The notes beneath the pieces are model-generated. The model saw only the letters and a program-made list of their open reading frames with translations. It made no database searches and was not told the origin of the DNA. A program made the position numbers and the translations under genes. From positions 1 to 64,000 of the forward strand of contig NZ_JAKQZG010000005.1 in the NCBI RefSeq assembly GCF_024359545.1: a DNA stretch of 64,000 nucleotides, read 5' to 3'. Below, one piece after another: positions 53,726 through 62,570 of this stretch. Position 1 is the first letter of the stretch. Each line of letters begins with the position of its first letter. The stretch comes from Jiella marina. GTDB lineage: Bacteria > Pseudomonadota > Alphaproteobacteria > Rhizobiales > Rhizobiaceae.

Positions 53726-53843
53726 ACTGTTCGACTGCGGACCCCGCGGGCTTTCGTTTTCCTCTTGCCAAGTCTAGGCAAGTGGAGAGTTTGCGACCAA
53801 ACGAGGAAGAAGACGGCCGTCGTCGCCATCCAGAGGATCCAGC

Positions 53844-54899
53844 TTGCCGAGCGATGAATACACAACCGCCCACGCGACCGTAGCGGCCCCGCATTCCGTG
53901 TTCTCCGTGCAGGCGGTTTCGCCTCGAGAGCGGTTCGCGTTCTGGAAGGAAAGCATCGCCTGCGTCTTCGACGTGGAGGCGGACCCGGATGTGCGGGGCC
54001 ACGATTTCTCGGCAGAACTCGAGGCGACGCTCCTCGGTGACATGATGCTGGCCCGCACGACGACGCTCGGCCAGTCGTGGCGCCGCTCCGCTTCGACGAT
54101 CGCGCGCGACGGCATGGACCATTACATGATCCAGCTCTTCGTCGAAGGCGGCATGGAGACCGATCACCGTAACGGCAGCGCCTCCGTCGGGGAGAGGTCG
54201 CTCGTGGTGTTCGACCTGTCGCAGGAGGTCGCCAGCCAGACCTCGCGGTTCACCAACCTGTCGCTGATCATTCCGAGAGGCAGCCTAGTCGATGCGCTCA
54301 ACATGCCCGACGATCAGCACATGCGCGTGCTGCCCGGCCGGAATCCGCTCGTGGGCATGCTGATCGACCATATGATGAGCCTGGAGCGCGTGAGGACGTC
54401 CGTTTCCGTTCCGCAAGCCCGTGAGATCAGTGCCGCTACCACTTCTCTGGTCGCCGCCTGCCTCAACGGGGCGATGGAAGGCAGAACTCAGGGAAAGGAA
54501 GGTTCAGCCGCGGCTCAGATCATCCTGGTCAAGCGGCTGATCGAACGGCATCTCGGCGACTCAGCTTTTTCCGTTGCGCAGATCTGCCAAATGGCCGGGA
54601 TCTCGCGCACGAAGCTCTACTCGCTCTTCGAGCCGCTCGGCGGGGTCACGGGATATGTCAGGGAGCGCCGTTTGCGCAGGGCGCTGTCAGCTCTCACCGA
54701 ACCCCGCAACCAGTATCGCCCGATTTACGAGATCGCCGCAGGCTGCGGCTTCACCAACGAAAGCGCCTTCAGCCGGGCCTTCCGGCAACGTTTCGGCTTC
54801 TCCCCCCGCGAGGCCCGGCAGCAGGGCAACAGTGCACTCGCCACGCCGGGAGGCATGCTCGATGACCGCCGCTACGAGCACTGGCTGCACCACCTTTGA
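53844..54899 (+). CDS. AraC-family transcriptional regulator
   Basis: A 351-residue regulator. The N-terminal part is an AraC-binding-like domain (FAFWKESIACVFDVEADPDVRGHDF, DHYMIQLFVEGGMETDH, LVVFDLSQEVASQ). The C-terminal HTH pair spans about 235-330 (SVAQICQMAGISRTKLYSLFEPLGGVTGYVRERRLRRA and IYEIAAGCGFTNESAFSRAFRQRFGFSPREAR). The start is TTG at 53844 with AGAGGA eight bases upstream; no in-frame ATG fits the domain. It is divergent from the HlyD/peptide-export operon across 229 bp, so it is the likely regulator of that island. Confidence 0.88.
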   Translation: MPSDEYTTAHATVAAPHSVFSVQAVSPRERFAFWKESIACVFDVEADPDVRGHDFSAELEATLLGDMMLARTTTLGQSWRRSASTIARDGMDHYMIQLFVEGGMETDHRNGSASVGERSLVVFDLSQEVASQTSRFTNLSLIIPRGSLVDALNMPDDQHMRVLPGRNPLVGMLIDHMMSLERVRTSVSVPQAREISAATTSLVAACLNGAMEGRTQGKEGSAAAQIILVKRLIERHLGDSAFSVAQICQMAGISRTKLYSLFEPLGGVTGYVRERRLRRALSALTEPRNQYRPIYEIAAGCGFTNESAFSRAFRQRFGFSPREARQQGNSALATPGGMLDDRRYEHWLHHL

Positions 54900-55327
54900 T
54901 CGCATCGCGATGCGGAGTCCGCTTTCAGCAGCGACAGTCGTTGGAACTCCCAGTCCCTTTCCGGCCTATCCTGACCGCCCCGCTTTATGACTTGCACGAG
55001 GGGGAAGGGAGATGGGGAGGTCCCCGAAACGCGACCGATTCCTGCCGATGGATTTCGGCAAGATTTGGGTTTGATCCGCGCTCGCTTTTCGTGTGGGGCA
55101 AGGAGTACAGCGTTAAGCCCTGCAACTGCCGTGACCGTCCCGAATGGTCCGGGCTGTAGCTGAACTCGGCCGTCACGATCGAGCCGTGTGTGGCTGCCCC
55201 GGAGGCAGGCGTAACGAGCGCGTAGCAATTTCAGCCGGCCATCTGCTGAAGCAACGACAGTGAGAATTGCATGGCGCGTTGTCCCTTCCGATTGTAACCT
55301 TCCCGGAAACGATGAAGGGAGGAATTC
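54900..55327. other. Interval without recognised genes
   Basis: Short open frames on both strands (54896-55159 and 54985-55176) lack ribosome sites and domains. The last ~50 bp supply a strong Shine-Dalgarno (AAGGGAGGAATTC) for the interrupted SnoaL-like gene. Nothing else is seen. Confidence 0.4.
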
Positions 55328-55753
55328 ATGGCCGACAGCGAGCGTGTTGCGATCCTGAAACATGCCTATCGATGCTAGGTGGACTGTTGCGGCGCCGACC
55401 GAAACGTTTGGCTCGATTTTGCCGCCGATGAACCGGTCTTCCATTCCCTGCAGACAGAGAAATCCGCGCATCCCGTGGCGATTGCGGACGTCTACCGCGG
55501 CCGCGAGGGGATCGGTGCCTATTTCGATGCAATGGAGAGGGACTGGGAACCTCTCTCCTATGATCCGCAGACCTTCATCGAACAGGGGGACGAAGTCGCC
55601 GTGTTCTCGATCGTGAAGGTTCGCGCGAAGGCGACCGGCAAGATCGCCCACACCTGGGTCAGCCACTGGTGGACCTTCGAGGGCAATCGTTTCAGGAAAG
55701 CGGTCGAGGTCTTCGACGGCACCAAGGCCTTGATGGCGATGACGCCGGACTGA
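55328..55753 (+). pseudogene. SnoaL/NTF2-like gene interrupted by an in-frame TAG
   Basis: MADSERVAILKHAYRC, then TAG at 55376-55378, then VDCCGADRNVWLDFAADEPVF continuing in the same frame to 55753. Without the stop the product would be 141 residues with the NTF2/SnoaL cone fold (IADVYRGREGIGAYFDAMERDW, EVAVFSIVKVRAK, HTWVSHWWTFEGNRFRKAVEVFD). Homologues have a Trp-like residue here, so TGG to TAG is the simplest explanation. A GTG directly after the stop could allow a truncated product. The ribosome site belongs to the full-length start. Confidence 0.7.
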
Positions 55754-55960
55754 AGCGAGCACATGCAACGGCCGCGATGAAGTCGTGTCTCATCGAGGAC
55801 AGATTCGACCGCTTCGGCCCGCGGAGCGAGGGCTTGGCACTCATGATCGGCATGTGCCGTGACAGGAGATCATTCCCGGTTCGATACGATTTGAATTGCT
55901 TCATCGCATAGGTTGATCTTACCTAAGGGTAAAATCAATCTATGGAGGAGGTGGTGATCG

Positions 55961-56236
55961 ATGGACCGGATTGGCCTGACGGGCGAGGAGCTGTCACTTC
56001 TCCTGCGGTTATGCGACCACAAGGGCATCCTGCATATCCTGCCGTCGCACATCGCTGACGAATTGTCCTCTCTCGGCCTCGTCGAACCCAGCCGTGGCGC
56101 TTTCATGATCAGTGAGGATGGCAGGCAATTCGTTCGGGCTCTGGCGCGGGGTCAACGAGCTTCTTCTCGACGGCTGCGTCGTTCTGCTGACCTATCGGGC
56201 CGGACCGCACCGGGTCTGCCGAAGACATCGGCGTGA
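55961..56236 (+). CDS. Small winged-helix-like hypothetical protein
   Basis: A 91-residue protein. The first 65 residues (LTGEELSLLLRLCDHKGILHILPSHIADELSSLGLVEPSRGAFMISEDGRQFVRAL) have the helix pattern and final beta-wing of a winged-helix domain; the rest is basic and disordered. GGAGGAGGTGGTGATCG precedes the ATG. A DNA-binding or regulatory role is possible but not shown. It ends ahead of a large hairpin. Confidence 0.6.
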   Translation: MDRIGLTGEELSLLLRLCDHKGILHILPSHIADELSSLGLVEPSRGAFMISEDGRQFVRALARGQRASSRRLRRSADLSGRTAPGLPKTSA

Positions 56237-56288
56237 GCCCTCGCGGCGAACGGGGGCCGCGTAGTTCGAGCGGGGGGAGAATCGTGGC

Positions 56289-56334
56289 GCCGCCGGCCGC
56301 GATCCCCGACTTTCGGGATTACGCGGCCGGCGGC
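56289..56334. terminator. Very strong GC hairpin between convergent genes
   Basis: GCCGCCGGCCGCG (56289-56301) pairs with its exact complement at 56322-56334, and an inner ATCCC/GGGAT adds five pairs around a CGACTTTC loop. There is no T-run. It sits between the stop of the small ORF (56236) and the stop of the convergent symporter (56439), fitting a bidirectional transcription end. Confidence 0.65.
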
Positions 56335-56438
56335 ACTGCTACCCTCGGGCAGATGGCCCGACTCGATGCTCGGCCGAGCGGGTTCAACGCGGAGCGCCCG
56401 ATGAGGCGCTTCTTATGAAGATGCCCAGCGAGGTCTGC

Positions 56439-57935
56439 TCACCCTCCGTGTGCCACGGCGTTCCGCGGCGGGTTGCGCCGAAGGAACGAGTCGGCAGCGG
56501 TCATGAACCCTTCCGCGAGATCCTCGTTCGGCTTGGTCGCGAGGCTCGCCCCGATGAAGAGGATGGCGGCGACCGGCAAACCGAGAATGCCGGCGTTCAG
56601 TCCGAAAAGCGAATTGCCCGTCAGATACATCGCGACGACGAAGATGCCGCCGCCGACGATGGAAACGAGCGCCCCCGCCGCCGTGCCTCTTTTCCAGAAG
56701 AAGGCGCCGACGATCGCCGGAACGATCACCACGAGGCCCGTCGAGGCGGCGACGGCGAGGACCGCGATCAGGCTGAACTCCATGGCCGCGAAGCCGAGTG
56801 CGATCAGCGAGATGATCGGGATGATCACCTTTCCAATCGTCAGCTGGTGGCGATCATCCGTGCCGGTGGCGACATTGGCGTAGACATCCCGGGCGACCAT
56901 CGATGACAAAGTCAGGAGGATCGAGTCGATCGTCGAGACGGCGGCCGCGAGGATGCCGATCATGACGATCACACCGAGCACCGGCGGCACGAAGTCGGAT
57001 GCGAGCAGGGTCGAGGTGGCAAGATCGGCCCGCTCGAGATCCGGGAAGGCGACATAGGCCGAAAAGCCCCAGAGAACCGACACGAGCGTGTAGATCAGCC
57101 CAAAGAACAGGAAGATCATCAGCATCCGCCGCAGCGCGCCGAGCGAGGCGGGCATGAAGAGGCGCTGGGAGACCTGCGGGTTGGAGATCGAGAAGAAGAA
57201 CCAGGGGATCGTCAGCCCGAGGAAGGTGGTGAAGGAGAAGAGACCGGGGCCCGGGACCGTCAGCATCGCCGGATTGCGTTCCGCAACCGCGTCGAACAGC
57301 GCCGAGAAGCCGCCGAGCTCGGCGACCACGAAGCCGACCACGGCCACGGAGGCGACGATCATGACGAGGGCCTGCAGACTGTCCGTCCACATCACCGAGC
57401 GAATGCCGGCGATGTAGGAGAAGGCGATCGCCAGGATCGTCGCGACGACGATGCCCATGCCGAACGAGATGACGCCGCCGCTCATGCCGGAGAGCAGATA
57501 GCCGACGCCGGCGAGCTGCACGGCCGAATAGGGGATGAGAAAGATGCAGCTCGCGATGGCTGCCGCCATCGCCACCCAGCGGCTGCCATAGCGTGCGCCC
57601 AGCATTTCGGACGGCGTGACGAAACCGTATTTCTTGCCGACGGCCCAGAAGCGCGGCCCGAAGATCGCGACCAGCGAGACACCGGCGAAGTAGACGATCT
57701 CGAAGCCGAGTGCGCCGACGCCGCCCTTGTAGGTGAGGCCGGCGAGGCCGACCATCATGAAGGCCGAATAGGTGGTGGCGGAGTAGGAGAGGGCGGAGAC
57801 CAGGCCGCCCATCGAGCGCCCGCCGATGAAGTACTCCGACATGGTCGAGGATTCGCCGGCCCGCGACATGTAGGCGACGACGACGGAGGCGACGATGTAG
57901 ATCGCGACGCCGACGAGGATCAGAGTGACGCTCAA
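56439..57935 (-). CDS. Sodium:solute symporter (SSS family)
   Basis: A 498-residue inner-membrane sodium-coupled importer with about 13 helices: MSEYFIGGRSMGGLVSALSYSATTYSAFMMVGLAG is the family opening, and GILAAAVSTIDSILLTLSSMVARDVY carries the second sodium-site Ser/Thr. The TTG start at 57935 overlaps the stop of the small membrane protein upstream (TTGA) and has GGGGGAGAAG before it; upstream residues in that frame are not family-like. It lies downstream of the nicF-X-D-E genes on the same strand, so it probably imports nicotinate or a related acid. Known nic clusters use an MFS carrier (NicT) instead. Confidence 0.87.
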   Translation of the reverse strand: MSVTLILVGVAIYIVASVVVAYMSRAGESSTMSEYFIGGRSMGGLVSALSYSATTYSAFMMVGLAGLTYKGGVGALGFEIVYFAGVSLVAIFGPRFWAVGKKYGFVTPSEMLGARYGSRWVAMAAAIASCIFLIPYSAVQLAGVGYLLSGMSGGVISFGMGIVVATILAIAFSYIAGIRSVMWTDSLQALVMIVASVAVVGFVVAELGGFSALFDAVAERNPAMLTVPGPGLFSFTTFLGLTIPWFFFSISNPQVSQRLFMPASLGALRRMLMIFLFFGLIYTLVSVLWGFSAYVAFPDLERADLATSTLLASDFVPPVLGVIVMIGILAAAVSTIDSILLTLSSMVARDVYANVATGTDDRHQLTIGKVIIPIISLIALGFAAMEFSLIAVLAVAASTGLVVIVPAIVGAFFWKRGTAAGALVSIVGGGIFVVAMYLTGNSLFGLNAGILGLPVAAILFIGASLATKPNEDLAEGFMTAADSFLRRNPPRNAVAHGG

Positions 57936-58120
57936 CGGTCTTCTCCCCCGAAATTGGCGGTGGCCATGGCATTCAATGCGATGACGACGACCCCTGCGAG
58001 GGTCCAGAACAGGAAGGCTCCCTCCCAGCTGGCGACGTCGCCGAGCATGCCATAGGGCACGAAATAACAGGCGAGGATCAAAAGCCCCATCAGGCCAAGA
58101 CTGAGTTTCCGCAAAGACAT
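57932..58120 (-). CDS. Small two-helix membrane protein, symporter partner
   Basis: A 62-residue protein with two transmembrane helices (LGLMGLLILACYFVPYGML and GAFLFWTLAGVVVIALNAM) and a charged tail (GGEDR). Tiny membrane subunits are often encoded just ahead of SSS symporters. The GAGAGAGGA site is directly before the ATG, and the TTGA overlap couples it to the symporter. It is probably a stability or activity subunit. Confidence 0.75.
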   Translation of the reverse strand: MSLRKLSLGLMGLLILACYFVPYGMLGDVASWEGAFLFWTLAGVVVIALNAMATANFGGEDR

Positions 58121-58281
58121 TCCTCTCTCTCAAAGGCGTTGCAGGTATTCGATGACAACAGATCTCCGGCGCCGGGAGCGAGGCTGCCTGTCCGGGAACA
58201 GGCGTCTCGACCAATGACGGTGCGCGATTTCAATCATGGTCCGGACGTCTGCAGCCGCGGGCTGCGACCCGGATGGTCAGC

Positions 58282-58914
58282 CTAACGGCGGTTCGCCACG
58301 CTCTTCAGCCAGGCGAGAATATCTTCGCTGTCGGTCACGTCGGCGTATTTCTGGCCCATGTCATAGAGATTGGCGTCGTGGGGCGCCTTCGCCCGGTCGG
58401 CGCAGCAATCTGCCGGAACGAGCGTGTTGAAGCCGGACTGGACCGCATCGACGACGCTGGCTCTGACGCAGCCGGACGTGGTTGCGCCGGTGACGACGAG
58501 CGTGTCGACGCCCGCGCCGGTCAGGATCGCCGCAAGGTTGGTGCCGAAGAACGCCGAGGCCCCGTGCTTGACGATGAGGGCGTCCTCTTCGGTCATCCCG
58601 CAGGCTTCGTCGATCTCGACGAGCCGGGTGCCGACCTTCAGAGCCGCCATGCCGGTCGCCTTCTTCAGCCAGGGCAGGCTCTTTGCCTCGAGCGGCGTGT
58701 AGGCGATCGTCGTGTAGATCACCGGCATGCCGGCCTGCCGTGCGAAATCCGTGAGCCTGCGCGTCGCGGCGATTTCGGCGCTCATGTCGGTGGCCGTCGG
58801 ATATTGGGTGTCGGTGAAGCCGTAGCTGTAGTCGACGACGAGGATCGCGGGCTTGTCGCCGCGTGGCACGCTCGCACCGAAGCCGGCATCCTTGTAGACG
58901 GTTTCCTGGGTCAT
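58282..58914 (-). CDS. nicF: Maleamate amidohydrolase (isochorismatase-like)
   Basis: A 210-residue cysteine hydrolase that turns maleamate into maleate and ammonia. The catalytic triad is D28 (ILVVDYSYGF), K116 (ALIVKHGASAF) and C149 (VTGATTSGCVRAS), and the cis-peptide loop is present. N-carbamoylsarcosine amidase is the closest alternative family. The location beside nicX, nicD and nicE decides in favour of NicF. It is separated from nicX by 81 bp. Confidence 0.88.
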   Translation of the reverse strand: MTQETVYKDAGFGASVPRGDKPAILVVDYSYGFTDTQYPTATDMSAEIAATRRLTDFARQAGMPVIYTTIAYTPLEAKSLPWLKKATGMAALKVGTRLVEIDEACGMTEEDALIVKHGASAFFGTNLAAILTGAGVDTLVVTGATTSGCVRASVVDAVQSGFNTLVPADCCADRAKAPHDANLYDMGQKYADVTDSEDILAWLKSVANRR

Positions 58915-58995
58915 GCGGCTTTCCGGCGGTTTGTCGAAGACGACGAGTGACAGCCGCGGCTCGTCTCGAGCCGCGGCAGCAGAAGGCAGAAACGC

Positions 58996-60027
58996 TCAGT
59001 GGCGCTCCATCTGCATTTCCTTCACGACGATGTCGCCGTCGACGACGATCGGCTCGTCGTCCAAGAAGAGCGAGCAATTGCGCATCGGAATGTCGAGATG
59101 GCAGGCGGTGTCGTTCGGGCCGCCGAGCTCGTTGTTCGGGCCGGTGGAGAACATCACATTGCCGTAGAAGGAGCGCGGCTCCATGCCCATGCCGCCGGGG
59201 AACTCGCCCGGCACCATACGATGCCATTTGGCATGCGGGTTCATGCCCCAGCCGACATGGCTCATGCCGAGCCCGCGCTTGTCGTTGAAGCCGGCCATGT
59301 AGCTCTTCACCAGCTCCGCATCGAGCCCGCCGCGAATGTCGGTGATCCAGCCCTTTTCGATGGTGTAGGTGATCGGATCGCGGACATACATGTTCTGCGG
59401 CAGGAGGATGTCCCCCGGCGCAACCACGATCTGGCCGTCGACGCCGTCGTCGTCACCCCCGGTGAAGACGAAGCCGGACGGCCAGTGGTCCCAGCGTCCC
59501 GGCTCGTCGGTGCAGGCGTATTCCGTCATCGTCGGATAGGTGTTGAGCTTGTAGGTGACGTCGGTCCCGTGCGGCGAGGTGATCCGCATGACCTTTGCCT
59601 TCGACAGGATCTCCCCGCCGATCTCGACCTTTTCCCGGATCTCCTTCGTCGGGAGCATGCGGGCGAGGAGTTCCGGCGGCTCGACGGCGGTCAGGATGCG
59701 GGTGCCGGCCGCCTGGATCGCCATCTGCTCGGGCGAGAACAGGAGGAAGATGCAGTCGATGAGCATGTCGGCCTTCTTCAGGGCCTCGACCGCATCGGGC
59801 ATGGCGGCTAGACCGGTCTGACCGACCGCCCAGGCGCCCGTCGGCGGAACCGCAGGAAGCCGCATGTGGTACATCTTGGCGCCGAGCCGCTGGCCCGCCG
59901 CCATGAAGGCATCGGCATAGTCGAGACGTTCGGAGCCCTGTGTCAGGACGACGAGCTTCTCGCCCTCATGGACGCCCGACATCTTCAGCTGATGCAGGCA
60001 GATCTCGGTGAAGCTGAACTGATCCAT
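58996..60027 (-). CDS. nicX: 2,5-dihydroxypyridine 5,6-dioxygenase
   Basis: A 343-residue Fe(II) extradiol-type dioxygenase that opens 2,5-dihydroxypyridine to N-formylmaleamate. The fold is that of M29-like proteins, but the iron ligands known for NicX appear as H265 (MNPHAKWH), H310 and D312 (TACHLDIP). GGDDDGVDGQIVVAPGDI and SHVGWGMNPH are family signatures. The ATG at 60027 has AGGGAAAGGA upstream. Pathway partners follow on both sides. Confidence 0.9.
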   Translation of the reverse strand: MDQFSFTEICLHQLKMSGVHEGEKLVVLTQGSERLDYADAFMAAGQRLGAKMYHMRLPAVPPTGAWAVGQTGLAAMPDAVEALKKADMLIDCIFLLFSPEQMAIQAAGTRILTAVEPPELLARMLPTKEIREKVEIGGEILSKAKVMRITSPHGTDVTYKLNTYPTMTEYACTDEPGRWDHWPSGFVFTGGDDDGVDGQIVVAPGDILLPQNMYVRDPITYTIEKGWITDIRGGLDAELVKSYMAGFNDKRGLGMSHVGWGMNPHAKWHRMVPGEFPGGMGMEPRSFYGNVMFSTGPNNELGGPNDTACHLDIPMRNCSLFLDDEPIVVDGDIVVKEMQMERH

Positions 60028-60060
60028 TCGTTGTCCTTTCCCTGTTGATCTGGCCGCGGC

Positions 60061-60843
60061 TCAGGCCGAGAAGTCCATGACGGCTTCGAGGAAGCCGTCG
60101 AAATTGTCCCACGGAATCATGTGGCCCGCACCCTCGACGGTGCGCACTTCGATCGCTGGAGCGAGCTCTCGGATCTCGGCGACGTCCTCGTCCTGGATGA
60201 CCGGCGCGGCGCCGGCGACGACGAGGCGCATCGGCAGCTTCAGATGGGGCAGGTCCTGGTGGATGTCGTCGGTGTGAAAGCCCTTGAACGCCGTATCGAT
60301 CGCGTCGAGCTGGCAGGTGTGCAGCCATTCGGCGCGCAGGGCACGCTGCTCTTCGCTCCAGGTCGGGCAGTATTCCTTCATGTCCTCGGCCGAGCAGCCT
60401 TTTTCGGCCATCAGGATGGAATTCTCGTACCACGGCCATTTCGAGGGATATTCGCGCCGCCCAGGACCCGAGACCGGCGGATCGACCAGGACGAGACCTG
60501 CAAAGGCATCGGGGGCAAGGCGCGCTGCACGGATGGCGTTCCGTGCACCCATGGAATGGCCAAGCAGGATCGGCTTGCCGAGGCCGGCGGCCTTGGAAAC
60601 CTCGATCGCGTCCCTGGCCATGGCATCCAGCGAATAGTCGAGCTCGCCGGCCTGGGAGAGGCCGCGGCCGCGCACGTCGAGCACATGGACGTCGAAGCGC
60701 TCGGCCAGCCTTTCGGCGACGAAGCCCCAGGTGATCGCCGGCGAGGTGATGCCAGGGATGAGCAACATGGTCGGTCCGCTGCCCGGATAGTGGATCAGGT
60801 GCTGGCGAATTCCGTTGGCGTGAACGTTGTAGCCGAGGGCCAT
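60061..60843 (-). CDS. nicD: N-formylmaleamate deformylase
   Basis: A 260-residue alpha/beta hydrolase that releases formate from N-formylmaleamate, giving maleamate. S97 lies in the nucleophile elbow GHSMGA, D121 in LVLVDPPVSG is a candidate acid, and the His is in GAGHMIPWDN near the C-terminus. VLDVRGRGLSQAGELDYSL is the usual oxyanion-side loop. The ATG at 60843 has AAGGAGGAAC upstream. It is 33 bp upstream of nicX. Confidence 0.88.
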   Translation of the reverse strand: MALGYNVHANGIRQHLIHYPGSGPTMLLIPGITSPAITWGFVAERLAERFDVHVLDVRGRGLSQAGELDYSLDAMARDAIEVSKAAGLGKPILLGHSMGARNAIRAARLAPDAFAGLVLVDPPVSGPGRREYPSKWPWYENSILMAEKGCSAEDMKEYCPTWSEEQRALRAEWLHTCQLDAIDTAFKGFHTDDIHQDLPHLKLPMRLVVAGAAPVIQDEDVAEIRELAPAIEVRTVEGAGHMIPWDNFDGFLEAVMDFSA

Positions 60844-60881
60844 TTTCGTTCCTCCTTCAATCATTTCGTCGCGGTCGCGGC

Positions 60882-61631
60882 TCAGTAGAGCCCCGAGAGC
60901 AGCGTCCCGCCGCCTGGCACACGGGTGTCGAGGTCGAGCGCCTTGAGCATCGACCAGGTCGTTGCGATCGCGGCGGTGAGGACCGGCTTGCCGGTCATCG
61001 CTTCAACCATCGAAACGGCGGCAAGCGAGGGCATCTGGACGCAGGCCGAAAGGACGATCGCATCGACGTCGCCGACTTCGAGCTCGGACACGATGCCGGG
61101 AAGCTTCGCGGTGTCGTGGGCCGCGACGGCGAGATTGTCGGAGATCTCCAGCGCACGGGAGGTCGAGACCTCGATGCCCTCATTGGCGATATAGTCGACG
61201 ACCATGGCGGTCAGCGGCTTCATATACGGGGCGACGACGGCGACCTTCTTTGCGCCGACCGCCTTGATGCCCTCGCAAAGCGCGCCGGCGGAGGTCACCA
61301 CCGGAGCCGGATTGCCGTTGTCGACCGTCACCTGGTGCAGCCGCTTGGCCGACTCGTTGTGATAGCCATGGCCCATCGACATGATGGCGACAAGGCAGGC
61401 ATAGCCCATCACGTCGACGCGAGCGTCGGACAGTTCCAGCGCACAGCGGTCGCTCTGACCATCCATGGCGGCCAGTTCATCCTTGGTCACGTGCTTCATG
61501 CGCATGCGCGACGAGTGGTACGTGAAACGCTCCGGCGCGACCGTCTCGCGCAGACGCAGGAGAGCGGGAATTTCCGTCTCCATCGTGACATTGGAACTGG
61601 GGACGATCTGGCCGATGCGGATCGTTGCCAT
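60882..61631 (-). CDS. nicE: Maleate cis-trans isomerase
   Basis: A 249-residue Asp/Glu-racemase-superfamily enzyme that converts maleate to fumarate without cofactor. The two catalytic Cys are C79 (VMGYACLVAIMSMG) and C197 (VLSACVQMPS), with IGQIVPSSNVTMETEIP at the N-terminus for substrate binding. It is the first gene of the nicE-D-X-F-symporter operon. ATG 61631 is chosen (GAGG eight bases upstream); an ATG at 61649 would add six residues. Confidence 0.92.
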   Translation of the reverse strand: MATIRIGQIVPSSNVTMETEIPALLRLRETVAPERFTYHSSRMRMKHVTKDELAAMDGQSDRCALELSDARVDVMGYACLVAIMSMGHGYHNESAKRLHQVTVDNGNPAPVVTSAGALCEGIKAVGAKKVAVVAPYMKPLTAMVVDYIANEGIEVSTSRALEISDNLAVAAHDTAKLPGIVSELEVGDVDAIVLSACVQMPSLAAVSMVEAMTGKPVLTAAIATTWSMLKALDLDTRVPGGGTLLSGLY

Positions 61632-61673
61632 GGGCGAAACCTCATTCATTTGATGGTCCCCATGGTATGACAA

Positions 61674-61691
61674 TTGTTTGTATAGAAACAA
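61674..61691. promoter_or_regulatory. Operator-like dyad upstream of nicE
   Basis: TTGTTT-GTATAG-AAACAA, 6-bp arms around a 6-bp centre, within the nicE leader. It shares GTTTGTATA with the palindrome at 62497-62506, suggesting both bind the MarR-type regulator NicR. Confidence 0.6.
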
Positions 61692-61911
61692 GTTCTTCGG
61701 GCGAGTTTTTTGGAAATTCAGTGATTTCAGCGGCCTATAGGCTTGGCTGCACGCCTCAGTCGCGCGCTCCGCGGGCGGTTGCACGATTTTTAGGCAAGTC
61801 GATCAGGTCTGGGTCGGGCGTCCGGCACCACCGCCACCACTCAATCGGCACTCTCGGGGTGGGGCGAAATCCGAACAGGAGGAGCCTTCGCGTCCGTTGG
61901 GCTCGATATGC

Positions 61912-62358
61912 TCAGGCCAGTTTGGCGAGGAGACGCAGAAGCGTCTCGCGCTCGGACTGGGTGAGGGGTTCGAGCGTCGTTTCGGTAATGCCCTTCACCA
62001 CCGGGATCGCCTCACGGATCAGCGCGCGGCCCTTTTCCGTCGAATGCAGCAGATAGCGGCGCTTGTCGTCGGGATCGCGTTCGGTCGTGACGAGTCCGTG
62101 CTTCTCCAGTCGCGAGATCACGCCCTTGGTGGTGGCCGCATCCATGGCGACGAGCCGTCCCAGCGCATTCTGGGAGATCGGTCCCGGTTCGGCGAAGAGT
62201 CGGAACAGGGTCGAAAACTGGGTGGGCGTGAGCCCGCCGATCATCGACTTGGCGAAAATCGTCATGTGCCGCTGATAGGCCTTGCGCAGAAGGAAGCCGA
62301 TCTGCTCGTCAAGCACGTAGCCAAGAAACGGTTCCTCTCCACCACTGCCGTCTGCCAC
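61912..62358 (-). CDS. nicR: MarR-family regulator of nicotinate degradation
   Basis: A 148-residue repressor. The winged helix is GLTPTQFSTLFRLFAEPGPISQNALGRLVAMDAATTKGVISRLEKHGLVTTERDPDDKRRYLLHSTEKG, with the RDPDDKR wing typical of MarR. GTG 62358 is chosen because the product then has normal MarR length (AAGGG nine bases upstream); ATG 62442 would add 28 residues without family similarity. It lies between the two divergent nic transcription units, near two matching palindromes. In Pseudomonas NicR is released by 6-hydroxynicotinate. Confidence 0.82.
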   Translation of the reverse strand: MADGSGGEEPFLGYVLDEQIGFLLRKAYQRHMTIFAKSMIGGLTPTQFSTLFRLFAEPGPISQNALGRLVAMDAATTKGVISRLEKHGLVTTERDPDDKRRYLLHSTEKGRALIREAIPVVKGITETTLEPLTQSERETLLRLLAKLA

Positions 62359-62496
62359 GCTCTCAGGCCCTTTTCTTGATCTTGTTCCGGTGCGCTGGTT
62401 GCCACGTTCGGGGATGGCCGGCAAGCAGGCCTTCCGTTGCATGCGTACCGGCACTTCGCCGAAACGGCCTTGGAAGGGTTTTCATCGAGAATTCGT

Positions 62497-62506
62497 TTGT
62501 ATACAA
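62497..62506. promoter_or_regulatory. Perfect palindrome between nicR and nicA
   Basis: TTGTATACAA, embedded in ATTCGTTTGTATACAAG. It is 65 bp upstream of nicA and 138 bp upstream of the chosen nicR start. It shares its GTTTGTATA half with the site at 61674-61691. Confidence 0.6.
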
Positions 62507-62570
62507 GTGAAATTTGGTACCAAATTCGGCTCCACGCGGCGGAAAGCAACCGGCAGGGTGACGCTCCAGA

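Noticed and set aside
58996-60027. M29 aminopeptidase annotation for the nicX gene
   Set aside because: The fold is shared, but the iron ligands and the nicD/E/F neighbours indicate the dihydroxypyridine dioxygenase.
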